Shown piece after piece: positions 16,731 through 25,046 of a DNA stretch of 64,000 bases. The translations under genes and the position numbers were made by a program. The first letter of the stretch is position 1, and each line of letters opens with the position of its first letter. Source of the stretch: Mesorhizobium sp. NFR06 (lineage in GTDB: Bacteria > Pseudomonadota > Alphaproteobacteria > Rhizobiales > Rhizobiaceae); the NCBI RefSeq assembly GCF_900115245.1, contig NZ_FOVT01000018.1:1-64000 (forward strand), written 5' to 3'. The notes beneath the pieces were generated by a model. It was not told the DNA's origin. It searched no databases and saw only the letters and a list, made by a program, of their open reading frames with translations.

Positions 16731-18527
16731 ATGGGCAAAGCTGAAAGCGGCGCCGCCACCTGGAAGTCCGATCTCATGCTGGCGCTGCTGGCTGCCTCGC
16801 TCGCGTTCGCGCTCGATGCGTGGGCCGGCTTCGGCCAACTGACCGATGCAGGCGGCGACAGCGACAATCTGCTGCGCCTCGTCGAGGTCCGCGACCTGCT
16901 CGCCGGCCAGGGCTGGTTCGACCTGCACCAGTACCGGATGGGGCTGGAAGGCGGCTTCGTCATGCACTGGTCGAGGCTGGTCGACGCGCCGATCGCCGCC
17001 ATCGTCCTTGCCGCCTCCGCGCTCACCGGCAGCAGGCCGCTTGCCGAGGATGTGGCGCAGGTGCTGTGGCCGGCGCTGCTGCTCTGGTCGACCTTGTTCT
17101 TCACGGCCCGCGCCGCGCGCTCTTTCGGCGGCGGCGCCGCGGTGCTGCCTGCCATCCTGATCGGTGGCGCCGGCTATTATTTCGTCGGCATCTACGATCC
17201 CGGCGCGCTCGATCACCATAACGTCCAGCTGATGCTCACCATGGCGAGCCTCGCTTTGCTGCTCGAGGCGCCGGCGCCGCGCGGGGCAGCGCTGTTTTCC
17301 GGCCTCTGCGCCGCGCTGACGCTCGCCGTCGGTATGGAAACCGTGCCCTACGTCGCCACCATCGGCGTGTGCGTGTCGCTGCTGTTCGTTGTCGATGCGG
17401 GCAGCGAGCGGGCGATCGCCCGCGATTTCGGCCTCGGCTTCGCCGGCATCGCGGCGCTTGTCTTCGTCACCACCATCCCGCCTTCCGCCTGGGGCGTGGC
17501 GCAATGCGATGCCTTTTCGGTGGCGCAGTTCGCAGTCGCGGCAATTGCCGGCACCGGCCTGGCGGCGATCGCCTCGATCGAGCCCGCCGCCCGCCGCTGG
17601 CAGCGCAGGCTGGCGTCGCTCGCCGCGCTCGGCGTCGCTCTCGCCGTCGTCGTGGTGGCGCTGTTCCCGCAATGCCTCGCCGCGCCTTATGCCAATCTCG
17701 ACCCGCGCCTCAAGGAATTGTGGCTCGACCATATCGACGAGGCCCAGTCGCTGTTCACGCTGCTTGTCCGCGATCCGGCGCGCGTCGCGGCGCGCTACGC
17801 GACGCCGCTGGTCGCGATCATCCTGATGGCGCAGCACTTCCGTCGCGGCGGCTGGCGCCGGCAGGACAGCCTCGTCGCCGCGCTGCTCGTCGTCGCCTTC
17901 CTGGTCGGCGCCTGGCAGGTGCGCGGCACCACCTTCTCGATCGCTTTCGCGGTCATTCCGCTGTCGGCATGGATCGCCAAATGGCGGGCGCGGGCCGAAA
18001 CCAGCTCTTCGCCCGGCGTGGCGCTGCGGCTGGCGGCCGTCTGGCTGGTTTCGATCAACCCGGTCTGGACCGGTGTTGCCGCCGCCGCCTCGGTGGCGTT
18101 TGAAAAGGGCACGGCCGTCGGCGACGGCGGTGCCACGGACAAGACATGCGAGAAAAAGGCCACCTTTGCGCCGCTTGCCGGCATGACCGGCACCACCGTG
18201 CTGGCGATCTCCAATCTCGGCGCGCCGGTCCTCGCCTATAGCGGCCACCGCGTCTTCGCCGGTCCTTATCACCGTAATGTCGCCGGCAATCTCCTGGCCC
18301 TCGACGCCTTTCTCGGCTCGGCCGATGACGCGCGCGCAATCGTCGAGTCGCATCGTGTCGGCCTCGTCGCCATCTGCCCCGGCAACGGCGAGAACCGGAT
18401 CCTGACTCAGAAGGCGCCGCAGGGCTTCCTTGCCGGCTTGCTGCGCGGCAGCGTCCCGGACTGGCTCGAGCCGGTCAGCGGGAAGGGCAGCCCGATCGAG
18501 CTCTACCGCGTCAGGCAAGCCGGCTAA
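16731..18527 (+). CDS. Large polytopic membrane protein, GT-C glycosyltransferase-like
   Basis: 598 residues with about eleven hydrophobic segments and a C-terminal soluble tail of about 150 residues. The first luminal loop holds acidic residues (DAGGDSDNLLRLVEVRDL), followed by HWSRLVDAP and a DPGALDHHNVQ motif. This arrangement is seen in GT-C enzymes that take sugars from polyprenyl phosphate. I cannot assign it to a named family with certainty. It is divergent from gtrB/gtrA, sharing a 125-bp promoter region, which fits a three-part system: GtrB loads the sugar, GtrA flips it, and this protein transfers it outside the membrane. Acceptor unknown; LPS or another surface glycan is likely. 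Confidence 0.75.
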   Translation: MGKAESGAATWKSDLMLALLAASLAFALDAWAGFGQLTDAGGDSDNLLRLVEVRDLLAGQGWFDLHQYRMGLEGGFVMHWSRLVDAPIAAIVLAASALTGSRPLAEDVAQVLWPALLLWSTLFFTARAARSFGGGAAVLPAILIGGAGYYFVGIYDPGALDHHNVQLMLTMASLALLLEAPAPRGAALFSGLCAALTLAVGMETVPYVATIGVCVSLLFVVDAGSERAIARDFGLGFAGIAALVFVTTIPPSAWGVAQCDAFSVAQFAVAAIAGTGLAAIASIEPAARRWQRRLASLAALGVALAVVVVALFPQCLAAPYANLDPRLKELWLDHIDEAQSLFTLLVRDPARVAARYATPLVAIILMAQHFRRGGWRRQDSLVAALLVVAFLVGAWQVRGTTFSIAFAVIPLSAWIAKWRARAETSSSPGVALRLAAVWLVSINPVWTGVAAAASVAFEKGTAVGDGGATDKTCEKKATFAPLAGMTGTTVLAISNLGAPVLAYSGHRVFAGPYHRNVAGNLLALDAFLGSADDARAIVESHRVGLVAICPGNGENRILTQKAPQGFLAGLLRGSVPDWLEPVSGKGSPIELYRVRQAG

Positions 18528-18773
18528 AAGCAGCGGCCCCCGGTCCGGAGTTGCTTGAAGACAGAAGCCGGACTCCCAGGAAAGAAAGTATTCGGCATTT
18601 AAATTAGAGATTTCGCATAAACGAATATTCGAGGCGGGTCCGCGTTCCTTGCCGAAAGCTGAACCCCTTCCGCGACGAGGCAGCTTTTGGGCGATGGAAA
18701 ATCGATTTTCCGATACTCTTCCTAAACGCTTTGCTGCCAGTCTGGCCGACAATACCGACATAAGAACAGAGGC

Positions 18774-20126
18774 ATGATGCAAACGACCTTTGGCACCGGT
18801 CAGCCAGGCAAGGAAAACACGGATCTGGCCTTCACCGATCCGTTGACCGGGCTTGGCAATCATCGTCGCTTCTTTGACAAGGTCGATCGCCTGATCAGCG
18901 ACCGCGCCGACGATCCCGCGCCCTTCACGGTCGGCATCCTCGACCTCGACGGCTTCAAGCCGATCAACGACCTGTTCGGCCACAAGGCCGGCGACGACAT
19001 CCTGATCCAGGTGGCGATGCGGCTGCGCGCCTCGATGGACGGCCATTCCGCCGTCTGCCGCATCGGCGCCGACGAGTTTGCCTATCTTTATCCAATGGTG
19101 TTCAGCGAGGAGCAGGCGGCCGAGAAATCGCGCATGCTGATCGAGATCCTGTCGGCGCCTTATGACGTCGGCGAGCGCACCGCCAGGCTCTCGGCCTCGG
19201 TCGGCTGCTCGCTGTTCTATTCCGGTGACGAGACCACCGAGATCCTGATCAACAAGGCCGAGACCGCGCTCTATCACGCCAAGCGTTCGGGCCGCGGCCG
19301 CGTCGTCGTCTACACCCGCGAGATGGAGGAGGCGGCCAAGCGCGTCACCCGCATCGAGCAGGCGCTGCGCCGCGCCGTCTCGGCCGGCGAGGTCGAGCCG
19401 CATTTCCAGCCCATCGTCGACTTGAGCAGCCGCCGCACCATCGGCTTCGAGACGCTGGCGCGCTGGACCGATCGCGATCTCGGCGTCGTGCCGCCCAGCG
19501 TCTTCATCCCGATCGCCGAGGAGCGCGGCATCATCGGTCCGCTGTCGCAGCTGGTGCTGCGCAAGGCGGCCGAAGCGGCGCGCAGCTGGCCGAAGGAGCT
19601 GTTCCTCTCCTTCAACCTGTCGCCCTCCCAGCTCGTCGACCAGAACACCGGCTTGCACATCCTGGCCATCCTCGACCGCACCGGCTTCGATCCGCGCCGG
19701 CTGGAGATCGAGATCACCGAAACCGGCCTGATGAACGATCCGGCCTCCGCCGAGAAGATCGTCGAGGACCTGCGCCGCGTCGGCATCCGCGTCTCGCTCG
19801 ACGATTTCGGCACCGGCCAATCGTCGCTTGGCCGCCTGCGCGAGTTCCATTTCGACAAGCTCAAGATCGACCGCGCCTTCGTCTCCTCCATCCTCGACGA
19901 CCGGCCATCGGAACACATCATCCGTGCCATCCTCGCCATGTGCGAAGGGCTTGGCATGGATGTCGTGGCCGAGGGTATCGAGGACGAGGCGCAGGCCGAC
20001 CGTCTCGTCCAGTTCGGTTGCGCCGGCGGGCAGGGTTATCTGTTCGGCAAGCCGGTCGATGCCGACGCCACGCTAGGCTACCTGCGCGATTCCTATCGCG
20101 GCGCGTTGCACGCCAAGGCGATCTGA
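18774..20126 (+). CDS. GGDEF-EAL protein, probable c-di-GMP phosphodiesterase
   Basis: 450 residues and no membrane helix, so probably cytosolic. The GGDEF domain (about 20-175) starts DPLTGLGNHRRFFDKVDRL, but its signature is IGADEF and no RxxD inhibitory site precedes it, so synthase activity is doubtful. The EAL domain (about 190-440) has ETLARW in the EAL position and keeps the metal and catalytic residues: NLSPSQL, IEITETGLM, SLDDFGTGQSSL, KIDRAFV, AEGIED, and GYLFGKP. Hydrolysis of c-di-GMP is therefore the likely activity, perhaps tuned by GTP binding to the GGDEF part. A second ATG follows immediately and has slightly better spacing from GAGG. A strong terminator lies 30 bases after the stop. 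Confidence 0.92.
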   Translation: MMQTTFGTGQPGKENTDLAFTDPLTGLGNHRRFFDKVDRLISDRADDPAPFTVGILDLDGFKPINDLFGHKAGDDILIQVAMRLRASMDGHSAVCRIGADEFAYLYPMVFSEEQAAEKSRMLIEILSAPYDVGERTARLSASVGCSLFYSGDETTEILINKAETALYHAKRSGRGRVVVYTREMEEAAKRVTRIEQALRRAVSAGEVEPHFQPIVDLSSRRTIGFETLARWTDRDLGVVPPSVFIPIAEERGIIGPLSQLVLRKAAEAARSWPKELFLSFNLSPSQLVDQNTGLHILAILDRTGFDPRRLEIEITETGLMNDPASAEKIVEDLRRVGIRVSLDDFGTGQSSLGRLREFHFDKLKIDRAFVSSILDDRPSEHIIRAILAMCEGLGMDVVAEGIEDEAQADRLVQFGCAGGQGYLFGKPVDADATLGYLRDSYRGALHAKAI

Positions 20127-20156
20127 CGGCTATCTCCCAACTGGCGTCGATCGGAG

Positions 20157-20184
20157 CGCCCTCGCTCGGGCGCGAGGGCGTTTT
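20157..20184 (+). terminator. Rho-independent terminator after the GGDEF-EAL gene
   Basis: A perfect nine-base-pair stem (CGCCCTCGC / GCGAGGGCG) with a six-base loop is followed by TTTT. It lies between the c-di-GMP gene and the sugar-acid operon, both on the plus strand, so it separates the two transcripts. Confidence 0.85.
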
Positions 20185-20272
20185 GTCCGACATAAGGTTC
20201 GGAATCCGCGCTTTGGCCCTTGCCCCAAGGGCCGGCATGGCTAGGATGCGCGCCGGCCAAATGGGAGAAAAG

Positions 20273-21043
20273 ATGATGATGCCATCGGCGCGGTTCGCCG
20301 ACCTCGACGGCGCCTCGGTGCTGATCACCGGCGGCGGCTCCGGCATCGGCGCGGCGCTGACCGAAGGCTTTATGCGGCAGGGCGCCCGGGTTGCTTTCAT
20401 CGACATAGCCGACAAGTCCAGCGCGGCGCTTGCCGACCGGCTGGAAAAGGAGCTTGGCCGCCGCCCGCTCTATATCAAGGCCGACCTGCGTGACGTCGAG
20501 GCGCTGCGCGCTGCCGCGGCAAAGGCAGCCGAAGCGCATGGCGATGTCACCGTGCTCGTCAACAACGCCGCGCTCGACGACCGTCATGCGGTGGAAGACG
20601 TCACGGTCGAGTTCTGGGACAACAACCTCGCCATCAATCTGCGGCCGCATTTCTTCACCGCGCAGGCGGTGGCGCCCGGCATGAAGCGCGCCGGCGGCGG
20701 TTCGATCGTCAACTTCACCTCCACCTCCTACCTCATCAACCACCCTGACATGCCGGCCTATACCGCGGCCAAGGCGGGTATACTCGGCCTCACCAAGGGC
20801 CTCGCCGGCAAGCTCGGCGCCGACCGTATCCGCGTCAACGCGGTGGCGCCCGGCTGGGTCATCACCGAGCGCCAGCGCGAGCTCTGGGTCACGGATGAGG
20901 GGCTCGCCGCCCATGTCGCCAAGCAGTGCATCAAGGAGGTCATGCAGCCCGACGACATGGTGGGCACGGTGCTTTTCCTGGCCTCGGACGCCTCGCGCAT
21001 GCTGACCGCCCAGATGCTGATCGTCGACGGAGGCTTCCTGTGA
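20273..21043 (+). CDS. SDR-family NAD(P)-dependent oxidoreductase (probable sugar dehydrogenase)
   Basis: About 256 residues, the classical SDR size. The cofactor loop is LITGGGSGIGAALTEGF, then NNAAL, the catalytic Ser region IVNFTSTSYLI and YTAAK (YxxxK), ending with the LxxxGRM-like region and IVDGGFL. Three consecutive ATGs lie after GGGAGA; the second or third has the best spacing. Its stop overlaps dgoK (GTGA). In this operon the natural role is oxidation of an aldose to its lactone, the first step of a De Ley-Doudoroff type route; galactose is the best guess. Substrate is inferred only from neighbours. Confidence 0.88.
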   Translation: MMMPSARFADLDGASVLITGGGSGIGAALTEGFMRQGARVAFIDIADKSSAALADRLEKELGRRPLYIKADLRDVEALRAAAAKAAEAHGDVTVLVNNAALDDRHAVEDVTVEFWDNNLAINLRPHFFTAQAVAPGMKRAGGGSIVNFTSTSYLINHPDMPAYTAAKAGILGLTKGLAGKLGADRIRVNAVAPGWVITERQRELWVTDEGLAAHVAKQCIKEVMQPDDMVGTVLFLASDASRMLTAQMLIVDGGFL

Positions 21044-21975
21044 GCCCGGCGCCCGCGGTTGCCGCGCTCGACTGGGGCACGACGCGGCTCAGGGCCTGGT
21101 TGCTCGACGGCGCGGGCAAGGTGCTTGCTGAGCGCCGCGGCGACGACGGGCTGATCACCGCGCGCGAAAAAGGTTTTGCCAAGGTGCTGGAAGGTCACCT
21201 TGCCGCCTTGGGTGCGCCGCAGACGCTGCCCGTCATCATCTGCGGCATGGCCGGCTCGCGCCAGGGCTGGATCGAAGCGCCTTACGTCACGGTCCCGGCG
21301 CCGATCGGCGCCATTTTGCGCGGCGCCGCCCGCGTCGAAGGCTCGAGCCGCGACATCCGCATCGTGCCCGGCCTCGCCCAGCGTCTGGCCGACGCGCCGG
21401 ATGTGATGCGCGGCGAGGAAACCCAGCTTGCCGGCGCCGGTTTGCCGGCAAAAGGACGCCATCTCGTCTGCATGCCGGGCACGCATTCGAAATGGGTCGC
21501 GGTCGGGGACGGCGCGGTCGAGGGCTTCGGCACCTGGCCGACCGGCGAGCTCTATTCGGTGCTCTCCGCGCATTCGATCCTCAAACATTCGCTGGGCGAG
21601 CATCCGGCGCCGGTTGCGGCAGACAGCCCGTTCTTCGCCCAATGGTGCCAGCGCGCGCTTGGCGAGGGCGGCGACATCACTTCGAAGCTGTTTGCCATTC
21701 GCGCCGCCGGCCTTCTGCAGCATCTGCAGGCCGACGATGCCGCGGCATGCCTGTCCGGACTTTTGATCGGCGGCGAGATCGCCTCGGCGAGGCGACGCTA
21801 CGGCGCAAGCGAGGCGCCGGTGGCGCTGATCGCCTCCGGCGCGCTGGCCACGCTTTATGGGGCGGCGCTCGACCTTGCCGGCCTTGCCTTTCGCACGGTG
21901 GACGCCGATGAAGCGGTGCGCGCCGGCCTTGTCGAGGCCGCGCGCGAGAACGGCATGATTGGAGACGCCCAGTGA
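21040..21975 (+). CDS. dgoK: 2-dehydro-3-deoxygalactonokinase
   Basis: About 311 residues. It phosphorylates 2-keto-3-deoxygalactonate with ATP. The FGGY/actin-like phosphate loop is seen as VAALDWGTTRLRAWLLD. PGTHSKWV and WPTGELYSVL are hallmark DgoK segments, and SGLLIGGEIASARR lies in the C-terminal half. The GTG start sits inside the upstream gene's stop (GTGA), giving tight translational coupling, and the gene ends with the same overlap into dgoA. Confidence 0.92.
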   Translation: MSPAPAVAALDWGTTRLRAWLLDGAGKVLAERRGDDGLITAREKGFAKVLEGHLAALGAPQTLPVIICGMAGSRQGWIEAPYVTVPAPIGAILRGAARVEGSSRDIRIVPGLAQRLADAPDVMRGEETQLAGAGLPAKGRHLVCMPGTHSKWVAVGDGAVEGFGTWPTGELYSVLSAHSILKHSLGEHPAPVAADSPFFAQWCQRALGEGGDITSKLFAIRAAGLLQHLQADDAAACLSGLLIGGEIASARRRYGASEAPVALIASGALATLYGAALDLAGLAFRTVDADEAVRAGLVEAARENGMIGDAQ

Positions 21976-22613
21976 CCCAGACCCAGACCGCAGCTTTCCC
22001 GAAATTGAGGCGCGGCCTTGTCGCCATCCTGCGCGGTTTGAAGCCCTCCGAAGCGGTGGCGATCGGCCGGGCGATCCATGACGCCGGCATCGAGGCGATC
22101 GAAGTGCCGCTCAATTCGCCGGAGCCGTTCGCCTCCATCGCCAGCCTCGTCGAGGCGCTTCCGCAAACGGCGCTGATCGGCGCCGGCACGGTGCTGAGCG
22201 CCGCCGATGTCGACGCCTTGCACGAGGCCGGCGGGCGCCTGCTGGTCAGCCCCAACATCGATGCCGAGGTCATGGGCCGCGCCATGCATCACGGCATGGT
22301 GACGATGCCCGGCGTGTTCACGCCCACCGAAGCCTTCCAGGCGATCCGGCTCGGCGCCTCGGCGCTGAAATTCTTTCCAGCGAGCGTGCTGGGATCGAGC
22401 GGCATCGCTGCGATCCGCGCGGTTTTGCCACCGACCACCTTGATCGGCGCCGTCGGCGGCGTTTCCGACAAGGATTTTGCCGGCTACAAGCCGGTTGGCG
22501 TCAGCGTCTTCGGCTTGGGCTCGAGCCTCTACAAACCGGGGGCGACGGTCGCCGACGTGAGCCAGCGCGCCCGCGCCGCGGTCGCCGCCTGGGACGAAGC
22601 CTTCGGAGGATGA
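21972..22613 (+). CDS. dgoA: 2-dehydro-3-deoxy-6-phosphogalactonate aldolase
   Basis: 213 residues of the KDPG/KDPGal aldolase TIM-barrel family. It splits KDPGal to pyruvate and glyceraldehyde 3-phosphate. Key segments are LVAILRGLKPSEAVAIGRA, EVPLNSPEPFASI with the catalytic Glu/Arg environment, the GAGTVLS strand, and ALKFFPAS with the Schiff-base Lys. Start GTG overlaps the dgoK stop; the ribosome-binding GGAGG for the next gene lies in its last codons. The kinase neighbour supports galactonate rather than gluconate. Confidence 0.92.
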   Translation: MTQTQTAAFPKLRRGLVAILRGLKPSEAVAIGRAIHDAGIEAIEVPLNSPEPFASIASLVEALPQTALIGAGTVLSAADVDALHEAGGRLLVSPNIDAEVMGRAMHHGMVTMPGVFTPTEAFQAIRLGASALKFFPASVLGSSGIAAIRAVLPPTTLIGAVGGVSDKDFAGYKPVGVSVFGLGSSLYKPGATVADVSQRARAAVAAWDEAFGG

Positions 22614-22615
22614 AC

Positions 22616-23488
22616 ATGGATGGCGTTTCGGTTTTTTCCGACCATATCTGCGAGCTCGGCGAGGGACCGAGCTACGATCCGGGCACCGACACGCTGTTCT
22701 GGTTCGACATCGTCAACGGCAAGCTGCTCGAAAAACCGCTCGCCGGGGCGCTGAAAGTCCATGATCTCGGCGTCATGGCCAGCGCCATCGCCGTCATCGA
22801 CGACGATAGGCAACTCATCGCCACCGAGATCGGCTTGCAGGTCAGGGACGTCAAGACGGGCAAGCTGACCTTGCACACGCCGATCGAGGCCGACAATCCG
22901 GCGACGCGTTCCAACGATTCCCGCGTCCATCCTTGCGGCGCCTTCTGGACCGGCACGATGGGCAAAGGCGAGGAGAAGGGCGCCGGCTCGATCTACTGGT
23001 TCTTCAAGGGCGAGCTGCGCCGGCTGTTTTCCGACATCACCGTGTCGAACTCGATCTGCTTTTCCGAAGATGGCGCGACCGCCTATTACACCGACACCGC
23101 GACCGGGCTGCTGATGCGCGTTGTCTGTGATCCGGCGACCGGCCTGCCCGCGGGCGAACCGAAGGTCTTCGTCGATCATCGCTCCTCGAAGGGTTATGTC
23201 GACGGTTCCGTCGTCGACCGCGACGGTGTGCTGTGGAACGCGGTCTGGGGCGGCAAGGCGGTGAAGGCCTATTCGCCGGACGGCGCGCTGCTGCGCGAGA
23301 TCGCGATGCCGGTGACGCAGGCCTCTTGCCCGGCTTTCATTGGCCAGAAGGCCGACCGCCTGGCGGTGACCTCGGCCTGGAAAGGCAAGGACGAAAAGCA
23401 GCGCGCCCTCGATCCGCAGGCTGGCATGACCTTCCTGCTCGACATTCCGGTCAGGGGCCGCCTCGAGCCGCGCGTGCTGATCGCCTGA
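22616..23488 (+). CDS. SMP-30/gluconolactonase-like sugar lactonase
   Basis: About 290 residues of a six-bladed beta-propeller lactonase. ICELGEGPSYDPGTDTLFWFD carries the metal-binding Glu. The NDSRVHPCGAFWTGTMG segment supplies Asn/Asp ligands, and the YVDGSVVDRDGVLWNAVWGG region the catalytic Asp. It should open a sugar lactone (galactono-, arabinono- or gluconolactone) in the cytosol, linking the SDR dehydrogenase to the acid branch. I prefer the ATG six bases after GGAGG; an ATG two codons earlier overlaps the aldolase stop as ATGA but has no spacing. No dehydratase gene follows. Confidence 0.9.
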   Translation: MDGVSVFSDHICELGEGPSYDPGTDTLFWFDIVNGKLLEKPLAGALKVHDLGVMASAIAVIDDDRQLIATEIGLQVRDVKTGKLTLHTPIEADNPATRSNDSRVHPCGAFWTGTMGKGEEKGAGSIYWFFKGELRRLFSDITVSNSICFSEDGATAYYTDTATGLLMRVVCDPATGLPAGEPKVFVDHRSSKGYVDGSVVDRDGVLWNAVWGGKAVKAYSPDGALLREIAMPVTQASCPAFIGQKADRLAVTSAWKGKDEKQRALDPQAGMTFLLDIPVRGRLEPRVLIA

Positions 23489-23578
23489 TCTATCACGCAA
23501 CCGCCCGGCCCGGTCGGTTTCCCGCAAGCCGATCGCAACGGCTATGCGATGGTAGCGCCTGATGCGCTGGGGACTTCC

Positions 23579-24637
23579 ATGCCGCTTGACGGGCCGACGC
23601 TGATCCTCGTCCATGAGCCGGAAAAGGCCTGTTTCGACCGGCTTGTCGCCGATGGCTACCCGGCGGAGCGCGCCACCGAGATTTCGTCCTATCTGGCCCA
23701 GTCGACCGATCTGGCTCCGGAATTTGGCTTGCTTGCAACGGCCTGCGAAGAGCGCGGCCTCGCTTTCATGGCGGTCGAGCTCGACGACGCGGCGCCGGTG
23801 CTGGCAAAGGCCGATCCGGCCTCGACGCTGGTCTGGACACTGACCGACGGCATCACCTATTTCCGTGGCGGCGCGGCGCCCGCTTTGGCGCGGCTGCACG
23901 GATTGCGCACCGTGGGCGCCGACGATTCGCTGTTCGCGCTCTGCCAGGACAAGTTCCGTTCCGGCGCGGTGCTCGGCGCCCTCGGCCTGCCGGCGCCGGC
24001 GGCCGGCATGGCGCGCAACGGCGAATGGCTGGTCGAGCCGCCGCCATCGGCCGACGGTTGGTTCGTCAAGCCGAACCGGCTCGGCGCCAAGATCGGCATC
24101 TGGCCGGATTCACGCATCAGCGATCTCGGCCATGCGCTGGAGCTTAGCCGGCGCGTGTTTTCCCATTATCGCGACGATGTCGTCGTCCAGCCCTATGTCG
24201 CCGGCCGCAACGTGCGCGCCAGCTTCCTGGGGTTGAAGCAACAAACCGGCGTCGAGGCGCTCGGCGTCGTCTTTGTCGATTCCGGCGGCGACTTTCAGAC
24301 CATGGCCGACTCGATGGCGCTCTATGGCGACACCGGCCACGCCGCAAGGGCTGCGGGAACCTATGTCGAGCCGGAGCTCGAGCCTGTCGGCTCGAGCCAG
24401 CCGGCCGCCGACCGCAAAATCCGCGCCATCGCGCAAAAACTGATCAGGGGCCTCGGCCTGAAAGATGTTTTTTCCATCGATTTCAGGGTCGAGGCCGACG
24501 ATACCGTCCATCTCATCGAGTTCGAAGTCTGCCCCGGCCTGCCCTGCTTCGATTTTCGCGACTATTGCCGCAAGCAATGGGGCATGGGCCTTGCCGACGC
24601 GATGGCCGAGACGGCCGCCAACAGGGTCTTTGGCTAG
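23579..24637 (+). CDS. ATP-grasp (D-Ala-D-Ala ligase-like) protein of unknown substrate
   Basis: About 352 residues. The C-terminal two thirds is an ATP-grasp fold: GWFVKPNRLGAKIGIWP with the ATP-binding Lys, VVVQPYVAGRNVRASFLG, DVFSIDFRVEADDTVHLIEFEVCPGLPCFDF with the metal Glu residues. The central domain has FALCQDKFRSGAVLGALGLP, typical of D-alanine-D-alanine ligase relatives. It probably joins a carboxylate to an amine with ATP, but it is not the cell-wall Ddl enzyme by context. The start after GGGGA (MPLDGPTLILVHE) is preferred over an ATG ten codons earlier. Its TAG stop is the first triplet of an interspersed repeat. Confidence 0.8.
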   Translation: MPLDGPTLILVHEPEKACFDRLVADGYPAERATEISSYLAQSTDLAPEFGLLATACEERGLAFMAVELDDAAPVLAKADPASTLVWTLTDGITYFRGGAAPALARLHGLRTVGADDSLFALCQDKFRSGAVLGALGLPAPAAGMARNGEWLVEPPPSADGWFVKPNRLGAKIGIWPDSRISDLGHALELSRRVFSHYRDDVVVQPYVAGRNVRASFLGLKQQTGVEALGVVFVDSGGDFQTMADSMALYGDTGHAARAAGTYVEPELEPVGSSQPAADRKIRAIAQKLIRGLGLKDVFSIDFRVEADDTVHLIEFEVCPGLPCFDFRDYCRKQWGMGLADAMAETAANRVFG

Positions 24638-24738
24638 AGCATTTCACCGGTTCACGGAAACGGCGAAACGCTCCATCTCTTTGTTTTGACGCAATTCCTG
24701 ACGGAAAACCGTGTCACAATTTTCCTGGAATTGCTCTA
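24635..24738 (+). repeat. Interspersed palindromic-ended repeat, copy 1
   Basis: About 104 bases with inverted ends: TAGAGCATTTC on the left and GAATTGCTCTA on the right. The body contains AACGGCGAAACGCT, CATCTCTTTGTTTTGACGCA and CCTGACGG. A shorter relative occurs at 42049-42119. From memory, similar elements are widespread in Mesorhizobium genomes. It supplies the stop codon of the ATP-grasp gene and ends at the DUF1330 stop on the other strand, so it fills a convergent gene junction. Confidence 0.75.
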
Positions 24739-25023
24739 AATTCCCTCGACCAGCACGATCTCGCCGTCGGCCACTTTCTGGCGGATGGCGGCGGCGCGCT
24801 GGTATTCCGGCGAATGGTAGCAGTCATGCGCCGCCGCCAGCGATTCGAACTCGATGATCACGTTGCGGGCGCGGCCCGGTCCCTCGGCCTTCTCATGCTC
24901 GCCGCCGCGCGCCAGGAACTTCGCGCCGAAGCGGTCGAATGCGAGCTTTGCAGCGGCGACATAGTCCTTGTAGCCCTCGGCGTCGCGCACATCGACACGG
25001 GCGATCCAATATCCTTTTGGCAT
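24736..25023 (-). CDS. DUF1330 family protein
   Basis: 95 residues, one ferredoxin-like dimeric alpha-beta barrel. It begins GYWIARVDVRDAEGYKDYV and has the family's VIIEFESLAAAHDCYHSPEYQ motif. No enzyme activity is established for the family. A GGAGAAG ribosome-binding site precedes the ATG by about eight bases. The gene follows pyrF closely on the same strand and is probably in its operon. Confidence 0.9.
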   Translation of the reverse strand: MPKGYWIARVDVRDAEGYKDYVAAAKLAFDRFGAKFLARGGEHEKAEGPGRARNVIIEFESLAAAHDCYHSPEYQRAAAIRQKVADGEIVLVEGI

Positions 25024-25046
25024 TCTTTCTTCTCCGGTTCGAAAGA

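Noticed and set aside
16716-19916. A 1066-codon open frame on the minus strand
   Set aside because: It lies fully antisense to the GT-C-like and GGDEF-EAL genes, has no recognisable domain and low-complexity Arg/Gly/Asp-rich content, the usual result of GC-rich codon phase on the opposite strand.
19940-20272. Upstream extension of the SDR gene by 111 codons
   Set aside because: It is out of frame with the EAL domain it overlaps and crosses a strong terminator; GGGAGA and three ATGs mark the true start.
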